Shown one piece after another: positions 25,255-33,092 of a DNA stretch of 47,661 nt. Every line of letters starts with the position of its first letter. Within the stretch, counting starts at the first letter, position 1. The notes under the pieces were generated by a model. That model did no database searches. It was not told the origin of the DNA and worked only from the letters and a program-made list of their open reading frames with translations. The translations under genes were made by a program, and so were the position numbers. The stretch covers positions 1 through 47,661 of the forward strand of contig JACPGV010000005.1 in NCBI GenBank assembly GCA_016182385.1, written 5' to 3'. The stretch is from Candidatus Moraniibacteriota bacterium (lineage in GTDB: Bacteria; Patescibacteriota; Minisyncoccia; Moranbacterales; UBA1568).

Positions 25255-27129
25255 TTATCTTTTTCTTCCAAAAAAAGCAGTACTTATAAACAATGTTCCG
25301 ATAAGGAAGAATGTCGCTATTCGACCGGCAAGATCCATATTCCAAATATCCACAAGAAATAAACGACCGACAACAAAACCAATCAATACACCTCCATAAA
25401 CACGAACAACACCTTTTTTGTTCATGAGACCGTAAAAGTAAGATAAGAGACCGATAATAGTGTAAAGAACCAACGCTATCATTACTGCTATATCATCATC
25501 GACCAGACCGGCATGCAATGAAAGCCACACCAGTACATACAAAAAGAAAGAACCCACAAACATCATAAATACGCCAAGCTGATGCGATTTTTTATCATCA
25601 TTTCCTGAAGCAAAACGAAGGAAAAAGATGCCCAAGAAAAAAAGTGATGCCGCCAAAAGAAAAAGCACAAAAAAGTCTTCATGAATCACTCCTGTTTTCC
25701 AGCGAGGAGAAATAATGCTTTCCAAAGAAAGAAAGATCGGTCCCAATAAAAGAAAAATCATTCTTTCGATAATTCTTATATCTCGCAAAACCACACGCGC
25801 CACCAATAAAAGCGTGATTGTTTCAATGATATAGGCAATAACGAGTGTGGCTCCGCTTAATTCTACTGCTGTTGCGGCGGCAAGCATCGCCACGCTCACT
25901 CCGGAATATATGTAAAAAGGCTCTCTCCTTCCTGTAATTTTGAAAATAAGAAAAGCTCCCACGGAAAACACAATCGCCCAAGCAACCAGTATCAAACTTT
26001 GCCACTCATTCTGAGCAGCCCGAGTAACCCAAACAATTAAAAACAAGCCGTTAAGAATGGCTGTTCCAAAATAAAAAAAACCACTCTTTTCTGATTTCAA
26101 AATTCCGATCGTGTTCGTCACGAAAAATAACGCGGCAAAAGCATATGCCAACAAAAGAAGCATTTCAATATCCGCCATTGAGGGAGATTCCAAAATGAAC
26201 AAACTATAAAAAGAAACGAAAACCAAAGCAACAAAAGTAAGCGCTCTCTGTCCGGTAAGCGCGACAACCCATATTGTTCCAAGAAGAACAATAAATAAAT
26301 AGGCATAAAGACCGACGTCATCCCTTGCTGAAGATCCTGTCAGTAACGGAGCAATATTCGCAAGCACTAGACTCAAAAAAGAAAGCACTTGGCTTTTATA
26401 TTTAACACTCGCGAGAGTAACAAGGGCTACACTCAATAACATCACCGCAAGAGCAGAAAACGGAGTAAAAAAATCATAAAACGTTCGAGCGGCAAAGATC
26501 GTCAATAAAATAGTCGTTGAACCAAAAACAAGAAAAATCCCTCCTTGACTGATATATCTTCCGATTCTCCACCATCCCAAAAGAATAAAACAAGCTCCGG
26601 CCACAATACCCAGAGCAATACGACCCATTGGTCCGATCCAATTATTCAAAAATGCGTATGTTGTAAGCCAACCAAAACCAATAAGAAGGAGCACTACGCC
26701 AAGCTTAAGAAGCCAGTCCTCTTTCAGCCATTGAGACAATGTTTCAGATGACGAAGATGTATCATTTATTACACCTACCGAAGAACTCGTGGAAAACCCC
26801 GTGACCGCATCGTTAAATGCCCTCTCAATATCAACCAATTGCCAACCATTCCCCAAAAGAGCGCTCTTGATGTCTTCTTTCTCTACACCTCGCGCCAATT
26901 GTTGCGTAACATAGGAAAACAAAGAATCAGTGGACATTGATTGTGCCGACTGATTTGATAATTCAGATTGTTGCGACACAAATTGTTGCGATTGTGCCAA
27001 AGAATTCGATACCGAGGTATTTTGAAAAAGAGCTCCCTCCATCAATCGTTCCAATTTTTTTACTCGTTCATAAAGCTGATAAATCAAAACAAAAACGACC
27101 AAAAGCCCTAAAAGAATTGTTATGAACAT
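25255..27129 (-). CDS. DUF2339 polytopic membrane protein
   Basis: A 624-residue protein with about 17 hydrophobic helices. Residues 1-20 form a first helix followed by a short coiled coil (YERVKKLERLMEGAL), typical of DUF2339. At about 70-110, GVEKEDIKSALLGNGWQLVD resembles the UBA-like G-W-x-x-x-x-I motif common in Patescibacteria membrane proteins. The core repeatedly alternates short loops and helices, with SQWLKEDWLLKLGVVLLLIG marking the start of the conserved part. DUF2339 proteins have no established function; roles in envelope maintenance have been suggested elsewhere. Nothing here indicates a substrate. Confidence 0.82.
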   Translation of the reverse strand: MFITILLGLLVVFVLIYQLYERVKKLERLMEGALFQNTSVSNSLAQSQQFVSQQSELSNQSAQSMSTDSLFSYVTQQLARGVEKEDIKSALLGNGWQLVDIERAFNDAVTGFSTSSSVGVINDTSSSSETLSQWLKEDWLLKLGVVLLLIGFGWLTTYAFLNNWIGPMGRIALGIVAGACFILLGWWRIGRYISQGGIFLVFGSTTILLTIFAARTFYDFFTPFSALAVMLLSVALVTLASVKYKSQVLSFLSLVLANIAPLLTGSSARDDVGLYAYLFIVLLGTIWVVALTGQRALTFVALVFVSFYSLFILESPSMADIEMLLLLAYAFAALFFVTNTIGILKSEKSGFFYFGTAILNGLFLIVWVTRAAQNEWQSLILVAWAIVFSVGAFLIFKITGRREPFYIYSGVSVAMLAAATAVELSGATLVIAYIIETITLLLVARVVLRDIRIIERMIFLLLGPIFLSLESIISPRWKTGVIHEDFFVLFLLAASLFFLGIFFLRFASGNDDKKSHQLGVFMMFVGSFFLYVLVWLSLHAGLVDDDIAVMIALVLYTIIGLLSYFYGLMNKKGVVRVYGGVLIGFVVGRLFLVDIWNMDLAGRIATFFLIGTLFISTAFFGRKR

Positions 27130-27260
27130 AGAATGTATGATTACTTTACATTGCTATAATAACATATTTTCAAAAAAAATATCAGTGACAATCCCATTTC
27201 TCGTTCGTAATCTATCACATATAAAAAAGACTTTCCAAGGAGGAAAATCTTTTGGTTAGA

Positions 27261-27336
27261 TGGTGGGTACAGCAGGAATCGAACCTGCGACCGTTGGCTT
27301 AAAAGGCCACTGCTCTACCGACTGAGCTATGTACCC
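27261..27336 (-). tRNA. tRNA-Lys (anticodon TTT)
   Basis: The 76-base minus-strand sequence folds into a cloverleaf: acceptor GGGTACA with TGTACCC, D-arm AGCTCAGTCGGTAGAGC, anticodon loop CTTTTAA with TTT at positions 34-36, and T-arm GCAGGTTCGATTCCTGC. The discriminator is A and the CCA end is encoded (27261-27263). Pair 27-43 is G-A, a mismatch at the top of the anticodon stem. It lies downstream of serS and could be co-transcribed with it. Confidence 0.95.
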
Positions 27337-27433
27337 GAATTATTCCGAGAAAAACAAGAAACGAGGGACAATAAACAGTAAACACTAAAAAGAAGAAAAA
27401 ATCAAGATTGCCTCTTATTTTTCTCCTTTTTCT

Positions 27434-28759
27434 TTATTTTGCTTTCGGTTCAATAAGATTCTTTCCAACAAATGATCTCAGAACCTCCGGAACCACTACC
27501 GATCCATCAGCACGTTGATAATTTTCAAGGATAGCGATCAAAATGCGCGGGCTGGGAAGCGCCGTGTTGTTTAGCATATACACGTGCTTCTTCTCGCCAG
27601 TCGAATCCTTATATTTCACATTCAAACGACGTGCCTGCCAATCAAGAAAATTGGACGCTGATCCGGTTTCTCCATAACGATTCATCCCCGGAAGCCACGC
27701 CTCCAAATCAAAGGCGCGATACTTGCCAGCACTCATATCGCCAGTACAGATTTGAATCTTGCGATAGGGCAATCCCAAATCGCGATGAAGTTCCTCAGAA
27801 ATACCAATCATTTCTTCTTGAAGACTATTGGCAAGATCAATATCCGCCGGACACAATACCACCTGTTCTACCTTCATGAACTCATGCACCCGATACATGC
27901 CTTTGGTATCTTTTCCATAACTACCAATCTCACTCCGATAACACTGACTGAATCCCGCTAGCCGAATTGGCAACTTTGCGCCATCAAGTATTTCATCGAC
28001 ATAATACGCAAGTAATGACGGTTCCGCCGTACCCACCAGAAACTTTTGTTCTTTGGAGACGGTTCCATCGGATTCTTTATCATTCGTCGCTACTTGATAA
28101 ATCTCATCTACCGCACCATCGTAAGAAGACCCTTTGAAATAACCACTCCCAAACAACGGGAAACTCTTTACCAATGTTGGCGGAATCATTGGCAAATATC
28201 CCCGAGCGACCATTTTCTGAATCGCATAAAACATCATCCCCATTACGAGAAGCACACCCTCGTTTTTCAGGTAATATCCACGATAACCGGAGGCCTTGGC
28301 TCCTCGCTCAAGATCGATAATATCAAGCATTTTTCCCAACTCGATATGTGTTCGCGGAGAAAATTCGAATTGCGGGATATTGCCATTTTTGGAAATCTCC
28401 ACATTTTCAGTATCGCTTTTGCCAATCGGGGTATCGGGGGAAACGATATTTGGCACTTGTGCCATAAGTTCCGCGTACTCTTTCTTGACCGTCTCAAAAA
28501 AAGGTTCTTTTTCTTCAAGTTTCTCTTTGATCTCTTTCCCCTTATTGATGATTTCCGAACGCTCCTCATCATTTTTCGCCTGTTTGATCAAATCATTGAT
28601 GTCATTTTTGAGAGATTTCAATTCTTCTCTTTCTTGCAAAAGAGTGACGCGCTCAACATCTTTCGCCAACAATCCTTCCACGTCAAAAGAAAGATTCTTG
28701 TTTTTTGCCGCTTCGGCTATTTTTTCTTTGTTATCACGAATGAATTGGATGTCCAACAT
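27434..28759 (-). CDS. serS: Seryl-tRNA synthetase
   Basis: A class II synthetase of 441 residues that charges tRNA-Ser. The N-terminal half-1 domain is a long antiparallel coiled coil (about 30-100, Lys/Glu-rich) that grips the long variable arm of tRNA-Ser. The catalytic core shows FLVGTAEPSLLAYY (TAE serine-binding motif), motif 2 (FSQCYRSEIGSYG with MYRVHEFMKVE) and motif 3 near TALPSPRILIAILENYQ. Length and order are standard. A promoter lies upstream at 28811-28839. Confidence 0.96.
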   Translation of the reverse strand: MLDIQFIRDNKEKIAEAAKNKNLSFDVEGLLAKDVERVTLLQEREELKSLKNDINDLIKQAKNDEERSEIINKGKEIKEKLEEKEPFFETVKKEYAELMAQVPNIVSPDTPIGKSDTENVEISKNGNIPQFEFSPRTHIELGKMLDIIDLERGAKASGYRGYYLKNEGVLLVMGMMFYAIQKMVARGYLPMIPPTLVKSFPLFGSGYFKGSSYDGAVDEIYQVATNDKESDGTVSKEQKFLVGTAEPSLLAYYVDEILDGAKLPIRLAGFSQCYRSEIGSYGKDTKGMYRVHEFMKVEQVVLCPADIDLANSLQEEMIGISEELHRDLGLPYRKIQICTGDMSAGKYRAFDLEAWLPGMNRYGETGSASNFLDWQARRLNVKYKDSTGEKKHVYMLNNTALPSPRILIAILENYQRADGSVVVPEVLRSFVGKNLIEPKAK

Positions 28760-28810
28760 ATAACTTACGCTATGAAAAAATCAAAAGAAAACCCATACAA
28801 TATCAGTGTA

Positions 28811-28839
28811 AGTGTAACGGTTTTGGCTAAAAAAATCAA
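28811..28839 (-). promoter_or_regulatory. Probable serS promoter
   Basis: On the minus strand TTGATT (28834-28839), 17 bases, TACACT (28811-28816). A second TACACT sits immediately downstream at 28805-28810. The stretch from 28840 to 29020 holds no gene that I can support. Confidence 0.55.
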
Positions 28840-29020
28840 AGGCTCCACCCACAAAACACCTCGCCTTCCTCTTTTCGCGATTGCGTAAATTGTAAGACTT
28901 TTTTTTATTATCGTTAGCGATTTTTCAAAAACAACAAAGCTCCAATTTCGCGGAACTCTCTTTTTTTCTATGATCGAATACAGATTTCACTTCTAAAAAT
29001 TTGCAAAATCCTGTTTGATG

Positions 29021-29094
29021 TGGACAATACTGGATTCGAACCAGTGACCCCAGCAATGTGAATGCTGTGCTCTAACCAACTGAGCTAATTGTCC
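29021..29094 (-). tRNA. tRNA-Val (anticodon CAC)
   Basis: A 74-base minus-strand cloverleaf: acceptor GGACAAT with ATTGTCC, D-arm AGCTCAGTTGGTTAGAGC, anticodon stem CAGCA/TGCTG enclosing loop TTCACAT with anticodon CAC (reads GUG), and T-arm ACTGGTTCGAATCCAGT. The discriminator A fits valine. The 3' CCA is not encoded (the genome reads CAT after the discriminator), unlike the tRNA-Lys 1.7 kb away, so it must be added by a nucleotidyltransferase. Confidence 0.93.
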
Positions 29095-29187
29095 CCTTCT
29101 CACCCCTGCCCATCTTGGACAGAAACCAAACTTATTCCCCACAACTTCTCCATACTACCCGAAAACTTTTCCTTGTAAAGCCCCTCT

Positions 29188-29970
29188 TTATTGTCTGAGC
29201 CCCAAACCTCTCCGAACAAAAAATACGTTCATCCCAACAAGAATTATCGTAAGAGAAAAAAGAACAACTACCGAAACGATAGGCGAAACATCGCTCATGC
29301 CAAGAAAGCCATAACGAAAACCATTGATAATATAAAATAACGGATTGGCATACGTCATAGCCTGCCACCATTCCGGCAAATTATGAACGGAATAGAAAAC
29401 ACCGCCAAGATACACCAGCGGCGTCAACACAAATGTCGGTACGATGTTAATACCATCGATTGACTTGGCGTACATACCATTGACGAAACCAGCGAGAGAA
29501 AAAAAGAGCGCCGTCAAAATCGCAAATCCAAGAATAATAAACAGCGATGTTATCGGAATGGAAAGACCCGTAAACAAAAACGCGACTACAAAAACAAGTA
29601 TCCCCGTAATAACACCACGAACAACTCCTCCTCCCACAAAGCCGGCAACAAAAAGCCACGGTGGCGTAGGCGAAACGAGAATCTCATCAATCGAACGCGC
29701 AAAAAACTTTGACGTAAAAAATGTAAATGACGTATTGGCATACGCCGTGGTAACAATCGCCAACATGACCAACCCCGGAACAACAAACGTCATATACGTC
29801 ACGCCTTGCATGTCGCCAATCCGCGAACCAAGCACCGTACCAAAAACAAGAAAGTACAATAGAGATGTCATAACCGAAGGTAAAAACGTCTGAGCCCAAA
29901 TACGGAACATCCGAACAATATCCTTACGAATCATGGTATAAAATGATATCCAACATTGGTATGAAGTCAT
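29188..29970 (-). CDS. ABC-2 type transporter permease (YadH-like)
   Basis: A 260-residue inner-membrane protein with six hydrophobic helices. VPGLVMLAIVTTAYANTSFT and the C-terminal half with PLVYLGGVFYSVHNLPEWWQ followed by ANPLFYIINGFRYG are characteristic of ABC-2 permeases such as YadH, NodJ and drug exporters. Its start overlaps the ATPase stop by four bases (ATGA), so the two form one exporter, presumably a homodimer of each subunit. Substrate unknown; drugs, lipids and glycans are all handled by relatives. Confidence 0.92.
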   Translation of the reverse strand: MTSYQCWISFYTMIRKDIVRMFRIWAQTFLPSVMTSLLYFLVFGTVLGSRIGDMQGVTYMTFVVPGLVMLAIVTTAYANTSFTFFTSKFFARSIDEILVSPTPPWLFVAGFVGGGVVRGVITGILVFVVAFLFTGLSIPITSLFIILGFAILTALFFSLAGFVNGMYAKSIDGINIVPTFVLTPLVYLGGVFYSVHNLPEWWQAMTYANPLFYIINGFRYGFLGMSDVSPIVSVVVLFSLTIILVGMNVFFVRRGLGLRQ

Positions 29971-30740
29971 ACGGTTTCTGTCGTCAATTGTATAAACACC
30001 TCTTCAAGCTTCCCTCCGCGAAAACCATCGGCTCGTTGTTCACTCTCATCATGCAATGCCAGTATTTCCGACATAGTACCATCGACAACAATCGCTCCCT
30101 TGTTGATTATGGCGACGCGCGAAGCAAGCTGTTCCGCCTCATCAAGATAATGCGTCGTAAGGAGAATAGTTAACCCTTTCACCGTCAGCGTGCGAAGATA
30201 CTCCCACATACTCCGACGAAGCTCAACGTCCACACCGGACGTCGGTTCATCAAGAATAAGAAAGCGTGGTTCATGAATCAATCCACGAGCAATCATCAGG
30301 CGTCGCTTCATGCCACCAGAAAGCGCAAAAGATCGTTCTTCCATCTTGTCACCAAGACCGAGATCCTGAAGGAGTTTTTTAGCCCGTGGCAATGCGACAG
30401 AACGCGGAATACCATAATAACCTGCTTGATTCACGACAATATCAATCGGTTTTTCAAACGGATTAAAATTCACTTCCTGTCCCACAAGACCGATATGCGC
30501 CTTGGCTTTCTCCGCGTCGGTATCAATGTCACATCCAAACACCGCAACACTCCCGGACGTCTTTCTTACGAGTCCGGTAATAATACCAATCATCGTTGTT
30601 TTTCCCGCTCCGTTCGGACCAAGAAGCGCGTAAAATCCACCAGCCGGCACGAAAAGAGAAACATCCGTCAGCGCCTGTGTTCCGGAAGAATATGTTTTAA
30701 AAAGATTTTTTATTTCCAATGCGTATACCGATTCATTCAT
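29967..30740 (-). CDS. ABC transporter ATP-binding protein (YadG-like)
   Basis: A 257-residue nucleotide-binding subunit. Walker A GPNGAGKTT is at 41-49, the Q-loop follows near VGQEVNFNP, the signature LSGGMKRRLMIAR precedes Walker B (RFLILDEPTSGVD) and the switch histidine is in TTHYLDEAEQL. The sequence type (LSGGMKRRL, DPN-like region) matches the DrrA/NodI/YadG group of ABC-2 exporters. It drives the permease encoded immediately downstream with a 4-base overlap. Confidence 0.94.
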   Translation of the reverse strand: MNESVYALEIKNLFKTYSSGTQALTDVSLFVPAGGFYALLGPNGAGKTTMIGIITGLVRKTSGSVAVFGCDIDTDAEKAKAHIGLVGQEVNFNPFEKPIDIVVNQAGYYGIPRSVALPRAKKLLQDLGLGDKMEERSFALSGGMKRRLMIARGLIHEPRFLILDEPTSGVDVELRRSMWEYLRTLTVKGLTILLTTHYLDEAEQLASRVAIINKGAIVVDGTMSEILALHDESEQRADGFRGGKLEEVFIQLTTETV

Positions 30741-30829
30741 AAAAAAATTTCAAATCATTACGCCGTACATGAAACAAAAACATCTCATCAAGAAAAGAAT
30801 GTTTTTCTTCGTTTTCTTTTCCTCCTTGT

Positions 30830-32287
30830 TTATTCGTCACTGCGCATTGGTGGGAAGATAACCGTCTCACGAACGGAACGATCCATCAAAACAGCAAACA
30901 ATCGCTCACTCATACCAAAACCACACGCTGGTGGCATTCCATATTCGAGCGCCTCAAGAAAATCTTCATCAAGCATCATTCCTTCTTTATCGCCCGCAGC
31001 GCGAAGCTTCATCTGTTCTTCAAATCGACATCGTTGGTCCGCCGGGTCATTCAATTCAGCAAAACCATTTCCCAGCTCGCTTCGTACCGCAATCGGCTGA
31101 AAACGCAACACCTTGCGTGGATTTTTCGGATCAATTTTTGCGAGTGGCGAAACTTCGAGCGGATGACCCACCAGAAAGCACGGCTCTACCAGTTTCTGAC
31201 GAACTGTTTTTTTGTACAACGTATCAATCATTCTCCCCTTACCATAATTTTTTTCGTACTTCACACCAAGTTCATCGGCCTTCCTTTGAAGTATGTCAAC
31301 AGTGATCTCATCGGACAAATCAATACCAGTTTCTTTTTGAAATTCAGAAAAATAATCAACACGAGGAAACGGTTTTGACCAATCAATCGTCTCACCTCCA
31401 TGAGTCGTCACCATTCCTCCCTTAATGGCTTGCACAATATCCTTATATAATTTTTCCACAAGCATCATGCCTCGTTCCATATCCATATACGCGGCATAAA
31501 ACTCCATATGATCGAATTCCTGTAAATGCTCACGATCAATACCTTCATTTCTAAATACACGTCCGATTTCGAATACACGTTCATACCCACCAACCAAAAG
31601 ACGCTTCAGCGAAAGCTCAAGAGAAATACGCAAATAAAAATCTTGGCCAAGCGCGTTGTGATGCGTCACGAATGGTTCGGCCTCAGCGCCTCCGGGAATA
31701 CGCTCGAGAACAGGTGTCTGCACTTCCAAAAATTTTTCGGAGGAAAAAAATGTACGGACTGTTTGCCAAAAAATATTCTTCTTGATAAAAAGCTCCCTTG
31801 TCTCAGTGTTCGTCAAAAGATCAAGGTAACGACGACGCAACTTCTCTTCCTCATCCTGCAACCCAAAATGCTCCGTCGGGATCGGACGCATGGATTTACC
31901 CAGTATATTCCAATCAGTCACTTCAAGCGTTTTTTCGTTTTGTTTGGTAAGAAAGAGTGTGCCGGTCGCCTCAACGAAATCACCCAGCTCAATATTCTCC
32001 ACAAAAAGACGTAGTTTTTCCGTACTGGTTGTTTTTTCACTCAAAAACAATTGTATTTTTCCATTTCCATCTTCAATGTGCGCAAAGGCGATTTTTCCCA
32101 TCGGACGAAAACTTCGTACCCGACCAACAAGTACTACCGCCTCTCGTGTCGAAGCAAACTTATCAAAAGAGGCGATCGCTTCCGCATTTGAACATGTTCG
32201 TTTTGTCTGCTCAGGATAAACCGTACCAAATGCCTCAGTAAGACGAGCGAGCTTTTCTTGTTTTGTTGTAAGAATATCTTCACGCAT
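30830..32287 (-). CDS. lysS: Lysyl-tRNA synthetase, class II
   Basis: A 485-residue enzyme that charges tRNA-Lys. The N-terminal OB-fold anticodon domain (about 50-150, with VVLVGRVRSFRPMGKIAFAH) precedes the class II core: motif 1 near FLEVQTPVLERIPGGAEAEPF, motif 2 at VFEIGRVFRNEGIDREHLQEF and motif 3 in PPACGFGMSERLFAVLMD. The middle carries EPCFLVGHPLEVSPLAK, typical of LysRS. It ends in a short acidic tail. The gap of 89 bases to the ABC ATPase suggests a loose operon lysS-ABC. Confidence 0.95.
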   Translation of the reverse strand: MREDILTTKQEKLARLTEAFGTVYPEQTKRTCSNAEAIASFDKFASTREAVVLVGRVRSFRPMGKIAFAHIEDGNGKIQLFLSEKTTSTEKLRLFVENIELGDFVEATGTLFLTKQNEKTLEVTDWNILGKSMRPIPTEHFGLQDEEEKLRRRYLDLLTNTETRELFIKKNIFWQTVRTFFSSEKFLEVQTPVLERIPGGAEAEPFVTHHNALGQDFYLRISLELSLKRLLVGGYERVFEIGRVFRNEGIDREHLQEFDHMEFYAAYMDMERGMMLVEKLYKDIVQAIKGGMVTTHGGETIDWSKPFPRVDYFSEFQKETGIDLSDEITVDILQRKADELGVKYEKNYGKGRMIDTLYKKTVRQKLVEPCFLVGHPLEVSPLAKIDPKNPRKVLRFQPIAVRSELGNGFAELNDPADQRCRFEEQMKLRAAGDKEGMMLDEDFLEALEYGMPPACGFGMSERLFAVLMDRSVRETVIFPPMRSDE

Positions 32288-32415
32288 AAATAGATTCCAA
32301 AATACTCTCTCTTTGCTTTCAATATTGATTGTTTCCTTTACCGAAAAAAATTATTTTCTATAAAAAACTTTTTATTGAACACATACCCATACTATCGATT
32401 TTTTTCTTTTTAAGC

Positions 32416-32450
32416 AAGAAAAACCCCGCTTCCTAAAAAAGTGGGGGTTT
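32416..32450 (-). terminator. Intrinsic terminator of greA
   Basis: AAACCCC (32421-32427) pairs with GGGGTTT (32444-32450). On the minus strand the hairpin is followed by TTTTTCTTG. It lies 24 bases beyond the greA stop. Confidence 0.8.
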
Positions 32451-32473
32451 ATCAAAAACGATAAAAATCGTCA

Positions 32474-32929
32474 TTATTTGATCGAAATAATTTCGTACTT
32501 TACCGTGCCGGCTGGCGCAGCAACTTCTACTTTATCACCCTTGCCCTTACCGATAAATTCCTTGCCAAGTGGCGATTCATTGGAAATCTTTCCTTGAGAG
32601 GGATCAACTTCGTTCGAACCGACAATCTCAAACTGCAATTCTTTGCTCCCGACCTTCACGGTCAATCTTGAACCGATACCAACAACGGAAGAGCTTTTGC
32701 TTTTGGTGGCCACGACAGAGTCCTTAAGCATACCTTCCAGTTCAGCGATGCGTGTCTCATTTTCATTCTGACGACGCTTGGCCTCGCTGTATTCGGCATT
32801 TTCAGAAAGGTCTCCCTGTTCCTTCGCCTCCTTGATAGCTCCAGCAATTTCTTGACGGAGTGCCCCCTTGCGCTCTTCAAGTTCGGTCTGTAATTTTTTC
32901 AATCCTTCTTCAGTAAAAATTCTCGCCAT
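32474..32929 (-). CDS. greA: Transcription elongation factor GreA
   Basis: GreA enters the secondary channel of RNA polymerase and stimulates cleavage of backtracked RNA. The 151-residue protein has the N-terminal coiled coil with the acidic tip GDLSENAEY (Asp40 and Glu43) and a C-terminal FKBP-like domain with SRLTVKV, ISNESPLGKEFIGKGKGD and the terminal beta-hairpin. Length is typical. It is a single gene with its own promoter, leader hairpin and terminator. Confidence 0.95.
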   Translation of the reverse strand: MARIFTEEGLKKLQTELEERKGALRQEIAGAIKEAKEQGDLSENAEYSEAKRRQNENETRIAELEGMLKDSVVATKSKSSSVVGIGSRLTVKVGSKELQFEIVGSNEVDPSQGKISNESPLGKEFIGKGKGDKVEVAAPAGTVKYEIISIK

Positions 32930-32985
32930 AATACTCTATCAAAAGTAAAAAATTATTTTCTTTTGGAAACGTCACCTTCTCAAAC

Positions 32986-33008
32986 AAAAACTCCTCTTTC
33001 AAAAGGAG
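32986..33008 (-). terminator. Terminator-like hairpin inside the greA leader
   Basis: On the minus strand CTCCTTTT and AAGAGGAG (32991-33008) can pair around a short loop, and the hairpin is followed by TTTTTGTTTG. It lies between the greA promoter and the greA start, about 20-40 bases after the expected transcription start, so it could attenuate greA. It could also end read-through from the PBP2 operon, whose last stop is at 33093. Confidence 0.6.
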
Positions 33009-33031
33009 AAAAAACGTTTCAAAGTTTCTCT

Positions 33032-33059
33032 ATGGTATCAAAAATGAACGAATTGTCAA
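33032..33059 (-). promoter_or_regulatory. greA promoter
   Basis: On the minus strand TTGACA (33054-33059), 16 bases, TACCAT (33032-33037). It begins 34 bases after the stop of the PBP2 gene and would give a leader of about 95 bases containing a terminator-like hairpin. Confidence 0.7.
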
Positions 33060-33092
33060 TGCTCCTATTTTTTGCTTTTTTCAAAGCATATT

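Noticed and set aside
28046-28888. A 280-codon plus-strand frame across serS
   Set aside because: It is the complement of serS, whose product is unmistakable; Phe/Ile/Arg-rich translation with no start signal.
28780-28888. A 38-codon plus-strand ORF (MKKSKENPYN...) upstream of serS
   Set aside because: No ribosome-binding site, overlaps the serS promoter on the other strand and resembles no known peptide.
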